64,000 nucleotides of DNA. Origin: Kappaphycus alvarezii (taxonomy: Eukaryota > Rhodophyta > Florideophyceae > Gigartinales > Solieriaceae). Positions 47,365 to 58,100 of the stretch are shown here, one piece after another (position 1 is the stretch's first letter; every line of letters begins with the position of its first letter). The notes beneath the pieces are model-generated. The model worked only from the letters and a program-made list of their open reading frames with translations, did not search any database and had not been told where the DNA came from. The stretch is from the NCBI GenBank assembly GCA_002205965.3, contig NADL03000046.1, positions 1 through 64,000 of the forward strand, in the 5' to 3' direction. A program made the position numbers and the translations under genes.

Positions 47365-49070
47365 TGATCAGGACAAGTGACCCATTGTCTGAGATTTGAA
47401 TAAACTGTAACTGTCTTACGCAACAACTTGAGTAGTCTATGGAAATTGATTTATGTGCAGAAAATTATTCATAATTGCTTGCCGCGGCCAGCGGTAAAAG
47501 AGGTAGAAATACGAAGAAATTCACTGTTTTCGAATTTTACTGCAGCCCCCAAGTGCTACTTTATTACGTATTGAAGTAAAAAGAACACCAACAACATATT
47601 TTAACCTACCCAACTCGTCTACACCAGCAAACGTCTCCTGTTTTTTCAGACTCGCCGCTAACGCCTCCCACTTCTTTTATCTACGCTAAGCCTTGAATAT
47701 TCGCGACACTCAATGCTTGTTTTTTTGAAATAATTGTTATATTTCTTAACAACTTTAATAAATTACATATAATTTCCCCCGTTTTCAGGTCAGCAGCAGC
47801 GTTAATCACTGTAAACCATAATTCCTCGTATCGCATTGCTTTACTATTCACTTTACCGCAGAAATATGCAGGTGCAACATGCAAAGTGAATACCCAATTG
47901 GAGCTAACTTACATTACAAGAAATAGGTTTGAATAGGGTGTTGTAACAATCCAGAACCATATGAGTTGTTCTGGAGGGTTCCGGAGGGCTCTAGCGAGCA
48001 TGCTTAGCGTGGAAAATTTATTTTTGATTTTATTTTTGTAGTGCAATTGGCACTCGCACTTTACTGCCATCAGCAGAGCTGATTTTGGTGATCTTTTTTT
48101 GATCTGATTCACTGCTAACCAGCAGGCACTGTACTGTACAGTAAGGGAAATTTTCGCTTGTCGCCCACTATTTTTCCTGGTACTGTATACCCACCCGAGA
48201 GGCCATAAGGGCTTGCAATCCAAACCACTCGGCACACTCACAAATTGGACCTGATATTTTCGCTAAAGGCACGGATTGGGTCAAGTTTCGACTTTATTTA
48301 TCTCTAACTTGGATCCACCTTACTCGGTTGACCTTAACTTTACCCACCCCGCCGTCGTAGACAACCGTGACCTAGCTAACTATTATTTATACCTATCTTG
48401 CCACTAGGGACCCAGATTAAAGAGCCACCCCGGTGTTGGCTCTGACCTTTACTCCCATCTTCACCCTTTGCAGAAACCTTGCCGACGGCAACTTTCGCTG
48501 TAGCCACGTTTATCCGCCCGGGTCCCCAATTTTTATTTCCCCCCTCTATCCAATATTAAATATCCCTTTTGTTGTTTGTTTGTGATGTTTATTCACACTT
48601 GATGCCCCGGACTCTGGCGTCCATATAAAATAGGAACTTCAAGGTTGTCGTTGGTGACAACAGATCCTTATCAAGTTTCCAGCACTCCGCGGACCACGGT
48701 CCGGCCTTACAACCCGGAGGAAAAGTATACCGTCCAGCTGTTCAAGTAATAACCCCCGCTCTTCCAAATCCACTTCTCCTCGCCACAGGCGAGCTTTGAT
48801 ACTGCATCGCAGGGTGCTTAAAGAGAAAGAGGGACAGCGAGCACCCTGTGGGTCTTGGTGTGTATGTGTTGATTTTCTCATCGTCTGGCGGTGTTCCGTT
48901 CCTAAACGAGAAGAACTGCGCACCGCACATTGCACTACAATTTTGCATATTGCGCTGGATGCGCTGGCACTGGATGCAAGTTTTATTTTCGATTATTTTT
49001 AGATAGATGATTTCCATTGTAATGTAGCGGTGCGGAGCTGGCAAAGGTACTGCGCAGGTGCATGTGTGAG
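47365..49070. other. Repeat-bearing stretch without a recognised gene
   Basis: 47864-47943 is the direct repeat of 17868-17946. ORFs 48241-47909 and 48935-48639 (both minus) have no motifs. 48250-48620 is pyrimidine-rich with a CATATAAAATAGG box near 48621 and could be LTR-like, but no partner was found. Confidence 0.35.
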
Positions 49071-49076
49071 AATTTT

Positions 49077-49128
49077 ACTCATTACTTATCTTGAGTGTAC
49101 AACAACTGACCGACTATTCAGTTAAGAG
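49077..49128. repeat. Short repeat shared with 60358-60408
   Basis: Both copies contain ATTACTTATNTTNAGTGT and CGACTATTCAGTTAA in the same order. The copy at 60.4 kb has a polyadenylation-like AATAAAG on its minus strand, which suggests an LTR or 3'-end fragment. Confidence 0.6.
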
Positions 49129-49487
49129 CTTACTGGATGGATCACATCGGTCAAGTGCAGTGGGGCCCGCGATATGATGTCCATAGCTACAGACGACCAC
49201 AAATTGCAACTGATACGCTGGTAGATGCGTGTGCGAATCGTGGCGTCCGAGGTGTGCTACAAATTTCGGCAGCTCGGAACTGTATATAAGGAGGGGTACG
49301 AGTGAAAGTTTAGGGCGCTTGTGGGGGGTTTATTCTTCGATGAAAGTCAACCTTCTGAGTTTATTTTTCCCATCTTCCTATGCCTTAACTACTCTTCCGT
49401 TTCGGGCGGCTAAACTCTTAGTGTTGTTGGGGCATGACATACTGTACAATACCAGGAAGAAGTGTGACGCTTTGTTGTTAGTAGACA

Positions 49488-49822
49488 AGTCCGCACTAAA
49501 CAGGACCTCGGGTTCTGCTAGACGGACGACTTCGGGCAATGGCTGAACCAATTGCCCACTCAAGCGAGAAAGGAATCGAAAAAAACTCCACCGCCTGAAC
49601 CGAGAAATCAGGAGGCTTAAAAACTCCCGCTGTAAGCACATAGGCTTATAGATAGAGACAGCGACGACAGCGAGAATTCCGGACGACCGAGCTTGACGAC
49701 CAGCCCGCATGGCTATGAAGACCACAACCCCTCGCAGTCCGTCAAAATGACGGTGGGTTTGAGAGCGGCAGGGTACGGTGGACTACGCAAACCTTGCTGG
49801 AGTAGTAGAACCACCCTTCTAC
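49488..49822 (-). repeat. Dispersed repeat copy, inverted relative to 17485-17828
   Basis: This is the partner of 17485-17828. The surrounding minus-strand ORF (49725-49378) is not supported by motifs. Confidence 0.8.
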
Positions 49823-50319
49823 AGCTTCCACAGCTGGTCCCACGTGCGCTAGGGACGCGGAGAGGCAATCCACTCGATGTGGCCATCGACAAGAACGTTG
49901 CAGCGAGAGCACTGTAGCCGTGGCGGGAAATCTCCTGAGGGAAGAGCCGGATGAAGTCCGGCGCCCACGCCGTGCGCAGGCGCCGAGCGAGATGAAGTGA
50001 AGGTTGGGTTTATTAGCAGTCGAGAAAAGATGAATAGTTTACCAGATATCATGTACAGTACAGGAGTCGGCTTGTGCCTATCCCAATTTCTACGCTAGGA
50101 GGCTGTCACCCGGACGCCTACTCGGTGCTTACCGACATCACCCGGGGAGTCACTGTGAGGGCGTTGGAGACCTACGGAAAGGTTCGAGCAGTGCTCTATC
50201 AAAGGCATGCTGCAACTGCTGTAATGTCCAACGCAGCATGCTTGATGGCTGGTATTGAGCCACTACTTTAGAGAAGGTTACAGTCTGGGTATCATTGCGA
50301 ATATCAGCTACTGTATCAG

Positions 50320-50385
50320 ACGGAATATACTAGACCCCTCTATCATATATGAGGGATACTTTAAAAGAGCCAATGTGTTTAATAG
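50320..50385. repeat. Repeat shared, inverted, with 62415-62475
   Basis: It shares TAGACCCCTCTANCATATAT and GAGGGATACT..GAGCCAATGT with the reverse complement of 62415-62475. Confidence 0.7.
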
Positions 50386-50419
50386 TGCTGGGTTCATACC
50401 TCTATTGAGGGCTTCTTCT

Positions 50420-50517
50420 AATTTTATTTCTTTTTTTATTTTTTTTTTCTTTTTCTTTTTCCTTTTCCATTTTTTCTTTTTTCTTTCTTTTTCTTTTCCC
50501 TTTTTCTTTCTTTTTTA
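50420..50517 (-). repeat. T/C-rich tract, about 95 bp
   Basis: On the minus strand this is an A-rich tract with interspersed G, as found at the 3' tail of some retroposons. The ORF through it encodes only a Phe/Leu run. Confidence 0.6.
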
Positions 50518-50547
50518 GCTCAGGGTCTAAATTTTAGCAGTCACTGA

Positions 50548-50688
50548 GGGTATTACCCCTTGAACTTCGAGCTAAGCACCGAAAGTCCAAAGAGACAACA
50601 GACACCTGCAGTATAATGGGTATTGCCCCCTTGAACTTCGGTATGCACACCGTAAGTCCAAGGAGACAGGGGAAGCCACTGCTTTGAG
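50548..50688 (+). repeat. Tandem repeat, 70-bp period, two copies
   Basis: GGGTATTACCCCTTGAACTT at 50548 and GGGTATTGCCCCCTTGAACT at 50618 begin two copies. Each includes CACCGAAAGTCCAAAGAGACA or a close variant. Confidence 0.8.
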
Positions 50689-50699
50689 GACAGAAGACA

Positions 50700-50825
50700 G
50701 GAGGAGGCAAAGTGGTGTTTGTGGTAGGGTTTGTGATGTTGGGGTGTTGTTGTGTTGGTGTTGGGGTGTGAGTCTTTGGGTTGTTGGTGTTGGGTGTGGG
50801 AGTTTTAGGGTGGCAGTTGTTGCTG
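50700..50825 (+). other. G/T-rich strand-biased tract
   Basis: About 125 bp almost free of C and A on the plus strand, with many GGGG and GGG runs separated by short T-rich loops (TTGGGGTGTTGTTGTGTTGG and similar). It could form G-quadruplexes. Whether it is a decayed satellite, a telomere-like insert or an element end is not known. Confidence 0.55.
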
Positions 50826-51005
50826 GCCGGTCGAGACGCGCACCCCGGTCGACCAATCTTTATATAGAGGTTCGCAAATTTCTAAAATGCACAAATTAGT
50901 ACTAAATTCCTAGCAAAATACAAAAATCAGCCCGTACACTCCCTTATTTGCCTGTTTTAGACGCTTCATACTGTACTGTTCTGCAGTGAACGCTACTTGT
51001 AGCTC

Positions 51006-51110
51006 AGAGCCATGGACAGTACTGTACAGTACATGGCTCTCGTATTCCAAATTTGTGGCCATATACAGTACTGTACATGGCTCTCGGGACCATAACTTGT
51101 GGCCATAGGA
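51006..51110. repeat. Hairpin-forming tandem repeat with TACAGTACTGTACA cores
   Basis: Two units share ACAGTACTGTAC, CATGGCTCTCG and TTGTGGCCATA. The first unit is also a hairpin with arms AGAGCCATG (51006-51014) and CATGGCTCT (51032-51040) around the palindromic core. Confidence 0.7.
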
Positions 51111-51134
51111 CACCGGCCACCATGAGTCACATAA

Positions 51135-51172
51135 CAGTATTCCGGGAAACGAGGATTGCCCGTGAAATACTG
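51135..51172. repeat. Short foldback element, copy 1
   Basis: It starts CAGTATTCCGGG and ends TTGCCCGTGAAATACTG, a near-palindrome of 38 bp. An inverted copy lies at 62387-62423. CAGTATT ends are like those of Tc1/pogo-type MITEs. Confidence 0.65.
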
Positions 51173-51249
51173 TTGATCATGTCGCAATGATCCGTAAAAA
51201 CAAAAGAAAAATTATGTAGCGTATGACAATAATATCGTACAGTGACTTG

Positions 51250-51412
51250 AAGGGAAACTTACATTAAAATCAACTATAAATGAGGGCAAACTTTAATAGC
51301 AAGCCCGCATTTTTTGTAAGCGACATAATCATTGATATATGGCTCAATCTTGGCACAATGTATTTCAAATATACGCATTCCGAATACCTTCAATTTCAAA
51401 AACACCATTATT
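51250..51412 (-). repeat. Inverted partner of 59476-59638
   Basis: About 160 bp match the reverse complement of 59476-59638. Both copies encode, in matching frame, NGV.EIEGI..AY.EI.C and then a KRAGL-like end, so the parent was probably coding. The family is not recognised. Confidence 0.7.
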
Positions 51413-51539
51413 CCTCGTGACGCAGACAGCCGAATGGCAGGGCTGGTACGGTGGCAGAGTAGAGGGAAAGGTTTGTGTGTTTTTAATTTTGGAACATATA
51501 TACGATCGATCGCAGAGTAGAGTGTCGCGTAACCGGTTG

Positions 51540-52790
51540 TGCCGCCTCATGCCCCCTACCGGGCTCTTACAAACGGAGGCGTGGTGAAGGGGTGCATCAA
51601 GTATGGGGAGGTGCTAGGCGATGCTTTTCGCGCGCATCGGGCAGAGACGAGATCCGTCGAACATAGGGTTACCGAGGGGAACGTCAACCACAGTGCAATA
51701 GTCCTCGGCCTCGATGTAGTGGTCGTTCCTGGATAGTGGCTATCGTTCCTGGATAGTGGTAGGTGTAGAATGGAGCGGGTGCGGCTATGGAGGCAGCGGC
51801 TGCCAAGCGGGCACGGTGATGAGTGGAGGATGCGGGTGCTTGCTGTTGCAGACCGGGCAAAATATCGGTATGGAGGTTTGCGGTTATCTCTTGCTGGAGA
51901 TGACGGGGGTCGGAGGCGTCCTGTCGGGACGTCCTAGAGACAAGGTTCTGTAGTTGGAGGTCAGTAGGGAGGTTGAGGGCGATTGCAATGGGTTCATATA
52001 TGAGCGAGGAGGCGGACAGTGTAGAGTGTGGTATAGCCAAGAACCTGTTGTACCAGTGCCGAGTTAGTGAGGAGAGATACCGTGTACGCGATGACGTGAA
52101 CTCCTTGGGTTTGGCATAAGCCGACGCCACCCGAGCGGTAGGGGATTGTGGCCTGGGTCCAGCCTGTGTCGGTTTGGCGGCGATGTATGCTTTCGAACAC
52201 CCTTCGCATTCCATCGTCTAAGTACTTGGCAAGGGAAGCGGTTAAATGCTGCGGGGTACTGCGGAAAAGATACATAAGCCGACAGGAAGATGCGCAGCAG
52301 CGAAAATTTTGAAAAGAGAGATGAGGGTCGTTCAATATACAAGATACGCTCAGAAAGCTCGGATGGTGTCGAGATTATCGTCAAGGAGGCGGAGGCATCC
52401 CGTGGTACTACCAACCGGGCTTCCGAGCACAGAAGTGGCCTCCGCGGTCTTGAAGTCGGACGGCATTATGGCGACGGTAAGGAGGTCCTGGGACGGGGCG
52501 GTCGGCCACCACGCAGCAGTCTTGTGACGGGAAATGTTGATGTGGAACCCAGAGGCCCGTCCAAGGTGGAAAAGAACCGGAGCACCGAGCGAGCGTATTC
52601 CAGTGGCACAATGAGGTTTCCGTCATCTGCGTAGCAGACGTTAAGGGGAGGTCTGCAAAGTTATTGCGGATTTCTTGGAGCAGATGTTCAAGCGCGAGGG
52701 CGAACAGGATCATACGTAGGTAATTGGTTGTTGCATAAGCATAATCGGGACGCTTGGCATGGCGTACGGCAACTGCCACAAACCCGACCG
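51540..52790 (-). mobile_element. LINE (non-LTR retrotransposon) fragment, minus copy
   Basis: The minus strand reads ILFALALEHLLQEIRNNFAD (reverse transcriptase palm, about 52720-52650), then a region parallel to the active-site segment of the plus copy at 56.9 kb. Connection and thumb segments follow (RILYIERPSSLFSKFSLLRI, about 52370; LSAYVSFPQYPAAFNRFP), down to about 51540. It shares long stretches with 56750-58000 (plus). At least three frame changes are present. Confidence 0.7.
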
Positions 52791-52899
52791 CTCACAGCGA
52801 CGCCGAAGTTTGACATCGCATCCGTGGCGTAGCGTTCCGCCGCAGCCCCGCTGCGGCCTTTCTCTTCGCCCACCACACGGCAGCACCAAAGGAGCACAC

Positions 52900-53650
52900 A
52901 ACACACTGGCAGACCATGCTCCGACGTCACCTCGGACTTCCAGTGTATGATAACTCGACGCCCCTCAACTGCTACCACTGTGACCACCCTTGGACACCCT
53001 CGGGGATCACGGCGCCGACCTCTGCTGCCCTGGTGTCGGCCGTCGTCACCGCCATGACTCGCTCTGTTATGCGTTTGCGACAAACTTTACCCGCGTCGCG
53101 GGTCTGGATACTCGGCATGAGGTTCCGCTCCTCGTCCCGGGCACTGAGCTCCGGCCGGCCGATATCCTTGTACAAACCCCCTCAACCCCAAAAGGCACAA
53201 CGTTGCGCCCATTGCGTGTGACATCATTGTCATGTCGCCGTTCAAGGCCGCAGTTCGCACCAAGGCGACCAAGGTTGTCGGTGGCGCTGCTGAAGTGGCG
53301 GCCCGCGACATGGTTACAACTCTGGAACGCAACCTCTCCCGACGCCTCCGGGCGAGGTTGCGTTCCAGAGTACGCTCTCTCAACTGGCCCATCTTCTGCG
53401 CCTTACACGCCGAACTTCACGTTTCGACCTCTTGCGTTTGATTCCCTGGATGCCCCTTCCTCAAGTACAATTGCCTTTATCGAGGAGTTATTTCCGCGGA
53501 TCGCGTACAGGTGCCACTTGACACTTGGCGTTATTCGCCGCCGTATCTACCAGCGACTGAGTTGCACCCTCTGGTCATCCATTGCTCAAGCTATCCTATC
53601 TCGAGCCCCGATGCGCATGGACGACGAGGTACATCCGGTTAGATCTTAGC
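52900..53650 (+). mobile_element. LINE ORF2 C-terminal end, plus copy
   Basis: The plus-strand readings give LGLPVYDNSTPLNCYHCDHP with a Cys/His motif, GLDTRHEVPLLVPGTELRPADIL, and then FRPLAFDSLDAPSSSTIAFI with a basic end (LSCTLWSSIAQAILSRAP). These three blocks form the usual tail of this LINE type. ORF 52990-53649 (219 codons) covers most of it with few breaks. It abuts the minus-oriented LINE at 52790, a head-to-head arrangement. Confidence 0.7.
53319..53371. repeat. Perfect 18-bp inverted duplication in the LINE tail
   Basis: Arms 53319-53336 and 53354-53371 are exact reverse complements with a 17-base loop. Confidence 0.9.
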
Positions 53651-54110
53651 AGTGTAGTTAGGACTTGCGCAGTCCCCAGTAGATACCGAATGTATTAAAC
53701 TTCTCAACATCCATATCAATAAATGTACAGTACCCTTCTAGAAAGGCTAATTTGAGGCCAGCTGTTTAATTTTGGCGACCGAAATAGTTTGCTCCCAATT
53801 TGTGAGAACAGACAGCCTCACCCTGCATTCACAAACCAAACTTCACCAATGGAAATACCATTATAGCATAGTCCTGGGAAATCGCGATGCCAGTTTGCGG
53901 CCTAATCTCTCAATAGATATGATTGTCTCGCCGAAATCTGCCCTGTTTTTGCTTGTCTCCATTTCAAAGAACATATCCCCTCACAATGCCACAGAACATG
54001 CGCAGACAGACCATTAACAGGTCTAAGTCCATCCAAACACGTGTGGAAAGGTCCACAAAACGAAAAAAACAGTAAATCTGCTTCATGTTCGGACAAAGCG
54101 AAAGTTAAGA

Positions 54111-55532
54111 ATGAGCAATAGCCAAATTGCAAAGCTCACTTCTGTTCCGCGTAGTTTTTTCGATGAGCTGGCAAATTGCCTACAAGATAAAGACCAAGCG
54201 GCCATTGACGCCCTTAAAAGCCCAGATACAAAACCAGGGCGACGAACTGTGCTCTCCGAAGAAGAAGAGAACATTGTGGTGAGAAGGTTACAGTTCTTGT
54301 CTGCAAATGGAGCTGCAATTGGCTACTAGGGAATGAAGTACATGATGGCAAACGTTGCTGGAGCCGTTCGAAAGTGATTTGCCAAGGGCTTCCCATGCAA
54401 CGAGATTATTCTATCATTTCGTGAGCGTCAAAGAAAGCTCACTTTTAGGGCTCAAGAAAACAAAGAGATATCGAAGTTCACTGCAGAAAGCGAGCTCCAT
54501 GTCAAACCATTTTTTGAAATGATTTCATACCTGGAGAATATGAACCCCAGGCTTCTTTCTAACACACATAGGATATGGAATTTGGATGAAACAGCCGTGG
54601 ATGTCCATACGGCAAGAAAGAAAAAGTGTTCAGTTCTGCTTCCACTCACCATGGTGGATCACGCAAATGCAAAACAACCTTTACCTCAGAGAAGCATATT
54701 ACTGCCGTAGTTTGCATATCTGCAAGTGGAATCAAGACCCCCCTTTTTTATTGTGAAAGGGAAGTGAATCAACGAGCAATTGTTTGACCCAATTGATTGG
54801 TTACTTCCCAATGGTGAAGCTGCGTCAGGTATTTGCGCCAAGTTCTCCCTTTCGGGATGGTTCCCTAGGGACAGCGCGGTTGTGAAGGATAGCGAGGAGG
54901 GATCCATGGAGATGGGAATTCTGGAGTCCGCAGTCAAGCATATTTGCACAACCGTACGAGAGAAGGTAGGGAATGCATCCGTGCTCCTGACTTTGGACGG
55001 GTACGCCTCAAGAAATGGTGTCGGATGGGTGGAAGAATGTCGTCGTCGAAATATTATCGCCGTCATAGCACCCGCTAACACCTCCCATTTTCTTCAACCA
55101 TGTGATCAGGATGTTAACGCTAAATTTAAGAGAGCTGGTAGAGAGCTGCAAAACTGCTTCCTTCGCCAAGGTGACTTTGATACCCGAAAAGTTAACTTTA
55201 ACTTGGCGTGCGGTGTCTATGGGTTTGAGCAAGTATCGGCTTCCGACATAACGAACAGCTTTGTAAAGACCGGACTATTTCCCTTTCAACTTGACTTTGG
55301 TCGAAAGTTCCGTCAGAATATCGACACGTTGAAGGAAGAGCCATCTAAAAGAATTTCGCACACCGAAGGGCTCACTGTCGGTTCCCGTCGTTTTCCAGTT
55401 TTGCTTCGCCAATCAGAAAATATAACGTTCCAGAAACTGGAGCGAGTAATTGAGAACGCTGGTAGACCATCGAGCGCCATCCAAGAGGTATGTGTCCTAC
55501 TCAAAAACGCAAAACACTTAACGACATTGTAA
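54111..55532 (+). pseudogene. pogo-like DDE_1 transposase, broken
   Basis: The start at 54111 (MSNSQIAKLTSVPRSFFDEL) leads into a helix-turn-helix region with PGRRTVLSEEEENIVVRRL. The catalytic Asp contexts are WNLDETAV (about 54580), LLTLDGYASRNGV (about 54985) and LQPCDQDVNAKF (about 55100), as in the DDE_1 superfamily. In-frame stops at 54327-54329 (TAG) and 54375-54377 (TGA) and two frame changes near 54650 and 54750 break the first half. The second half (54780-55532, 250 codons) is open. All three catalytic acids are kept. It would move its own element by cut and paste at TA sites. Confidence 0.8.
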
Positions 55533-55619
55533 TGGGTTCTAAATCGACCAACACGGGATCTATAGCTACAAGCGCGAACGGTCCGAGACGTTTGTAAAAT
55601 CCTGGAGCACCTGCGGAGT

Positions 55620-56056
55620 GCGTTACTCTGAATGGGAACTTTGACAGACTGAAAAGGAAAGAGCAAGCCTGGAGGGAAGAAAAGGAACGTATAACTGCAG
55701 AAAAAGCTCGAAAAGAACAAATACGGATCCATAAAAAGACTGAAGCCATAAAAAGCCGTGCTGAAACGGAATTGCAGAGAGAGGCCAAGCGCATAAAGAA
55801 AGCGTCTGCTAAGTTGCTTGCGGAGCAACAAAAGGAGGCTAGAAGGAAAGAGAGGGCTGCAAAAGCAGAGCGAAAGAAGCTCGATCGAGTTCTGATCGCG
55901 GGGTTGGTGCAATACCCTATGGTAATGTATCGAGTGGTAGGGCTTCGTGAAGGCTCCGGATCCCACCCGAGATGTGTAAAGAGGCTCTTGGATGCTCGAC
56001 TTGTGGCAGCTAGTGTTATGGTCGAGGTTCTAAACAAGTCAATGGTAGGGAACTAG
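55620..56056 (+). CDS. Coiled-coil C-terminal segment of the pogo-like element
   Basis: A strongly charged Lys/Glu/Ala stretch (EEKERITAEKARKEQ, then KKASAKLLAEQQKEARRKER) ends in a short globular tail at TAG 56054-56056. It follows the transposase by less than 100 bp in a different frame. It is either the transposase C-terminus displaced by a frame change or a separate small ORF. Coiled coils in this position occur in jerky/Tigger-type proteins. Confidence 0.55.
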
Positions 56057-56459
56057 GTGTTTTTCCAGGAAACGGTGGCCAAAATTAGGCCTTCTTTCTC
56101 CTATTTTGGTTGTAGCGACGACAATCAGAAAAATAAAGCCGATAAGTCTTCAGTAGTCCGCTCTTTGCAAAATAGGTGTCTATTAAGACCTTTTTTCAAC
56201 GTTGAGTCCGTTGGTGTGCTCTTCAGTTGAATTTGAGTAATTTTTCGATTTTTTTCTTTTAAGTTGCGTTCGGTGGCCAAAAAATAGCCTTTCTGAAAGG
56301 CTACTGTACAGCACTGTACTTCCCGGGCGTCAGTTTGGCGGTCCGAAAATGCTGTGTAATTTTACATAGCAGAAGTAACGATTGACTAATTATTTTATTA
56401 AATCTTGATGATGTGCTTATTCTGAAATGGCCAAATATTAATAAATGGCTCGCGCTGTA

Positions 56460-56600
56460 CAATAGGTCTCTCCACCAAAGGCTGGGTGATATCTAAATCA
56501 TTTGATAAATGATGATTGACTTAGAGTGAATATATATCGTCGAATCCAAGAGGATTGATAATGTACCTGGCGGAAATTACTGTATACTCTTGTTGTACAG
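56460..56600. repeat. Inverted partner of 62470-62605
   Basis: Shared blocks include GGTCTCTCCACCAAAG, AAATGATGATTGACTT and CGTCGAATCMAAGAGGATTG against the reverse complement of 62470-62605. The flanks contain TACTGTA motifs. No coding potential was seen, so a MITE or terminal fragment is likely. Confidence 0.75.
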
Positions 56601-56749
56601 CACGAACCATTTAATAATATGTGGCCATTTCAGAATAAGCACATCATTAAAATTTAATGAAACAATTAGTCAGACGTTACCTACGCTGTGTAAAATAAAA
56701 AAGCATTTTCGGACCGCCCAAACTAACTTCCGAGGGGTACAGTACAGTA

Positions 56750-58100
56750 CAATCGTTGATATAGATTCTGCCTTTCGCCATGCCAAGCGTCGCGATACTG
56801 CTTGTGGGACGACAAACAACTACCTCTGTATCTCCTGTTAGCCCTCGCGCTACTGCCCCTGCTCCTCGAGCTCCTCAATACATTTACACACCTCCCCCTT
56901 AAAGTATGGTACACAGATGACGGAAACCTCATTGTGGCACTGAAAAACGCTCGCTCGGTGCTCGGGTTTCCCCCTGACCGTGAACGGCCTCTGGTTTCCA
57001 CATCAAAATTTCCCGCGACCAGACTGCTGCATGGCCGCAGACCACCAGTCCCAGGACCTCCTAACCACCGCCGCAATGTCGTGCGACTTCAAGACCGCGG
57101 AGGTCACTACTGTGATCGGAAGCCCGGTTGGTAGTACCGCGGGATGCCTTCGCCTCCTTGACGATAACCTCGACACTATCCGAACTTTCTGGACGTCCCT
57201 TGTCATGTTGAACGACCCCCATCTCGCTTTTCAGATTCATCGCTTATGGGCATCCTCCTGTCGGCTTTGATATCTTTTTCGCAGTGCCTCCGTCGCATTT
57301 AACCGCTTCCCTTCCCAAGTCCTTTGACGAGAGAATGCGAAGGGTGTTCGAAACCATACGTGGCCGCCAAACCGACACAGGCTGGACCCAGGCTACACTG
57401 CCCTTTCGCTCTGGTGGCCTCGGCTTATGTTAACCCCAAGGAGTTCACATTATCGGCGTACGCAGTATCTCTCCTCACGAATTGTGCAATGGTAAAACAG
57501 GTTCTTGGCTATTCCCCGCTCCGCACTGTCCATCTCCTCGCTCCATCATATGAACCCCTTTCAATCGCCCTCAACCTCCCTGCTGACCTCCAACTATGGA
57601 ATTTGGTGTCGAGGACGTCCCGACAGGAAGCTTCCAACCCCCGTCATCTCTAGCAAGAAATAACCGAACACCTCCACACCGACATATCACTCCGTCTTCA
57701 ACAGCAAACAACCGCATCCCCACTCATCGCCGTGCCCGCTTGGCAGCCGCTGCCTCCACAGCCGCATCCGCTCTATTCACACCCTACCATTATTCAGGAA
57801 CCACTACATCGAGGCCGAGGTCCGTAGCACTATGGATGATGTTCGCCTCGGTAACCCTACGTTGGAATGCTCTCGTCTCTGCCCGATGTGCGCGACAAGC
57901 ACCGCTCAGCACTTCCCAATACTTGGTGCACCCGGTCACCACCAGTCCGTTTGTAAAAGCGCGGCAGGGGCACGAGGCGGCACAACCGCTCACGCTACAC
58001 TCGACATCTTTCCCCTAGCTCTGTGGTGTCAAACTCTGCGGATCTTTCTCCCTCCTCCCGTTCCGTATCCATTCGGATTGACGAAGGCCGTTTCATAAAA
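56750..58100 (+). mobile_element. LINE (non-LTR retrotransposon) fragment, plus copy
   Basis: The reverse transcriptase active site is visible as VWYTDDGNLIVAL at about 56905-56945, preceded by LLALALLPLLLELL. It is followed by SPVGSTAGCLRLLDDNLDTI (about 57130) and connection/thumb segments. A Cys/His motif (CPMC..STAQHFPILGAPGHH..VC, about 57880-57955) and GARGGTTAHATLD follow. 5' and 3' ends are missing: upstream of 56750 is unrelated, and the PLAFDS tail is absent. Breaks are fewer than in the minus copy, perhaps four. Confidence 0.75.

Larger units (their letters stand above)
53728..56306 (+). mobile_element. pogo-like DNA transposon with TIRs and TA target duplication
   Basis: The left end CAGTACCCTTCTAGAAAGGC (53728 on) and the right end read in reverse from 56306, CAGTAGCCTTTCAGAAAGGC, match and continue to a shared GGCCA. 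Each is flanked outside by TA (53726-53727 and 56307-56308). The element is 2579 bp and holds a pogo-type transposase. Boundaries are exact, which is rare in this window. Confidence 0.9.

Noticed and set aside
48250-48640. Possible LTR with TATA-like box
   Set aside because: No second copy in the window and no adjacent retroelement motif; kept only as a remark.
50255-50518. ORF with a long Phe/Leu tail that looks like a membrane protein
   Set aside because: It is only the translation of a T/C-rich low-complexity tract.
55313-55966. 217-codon minus-strand ORF
   Set aside because: It lies antisense to the pogo-like transposase and its coiled coil; the Phe/Ser/Leu-rich sequence is the expected mirror of Lys/Glu/Arg coding.
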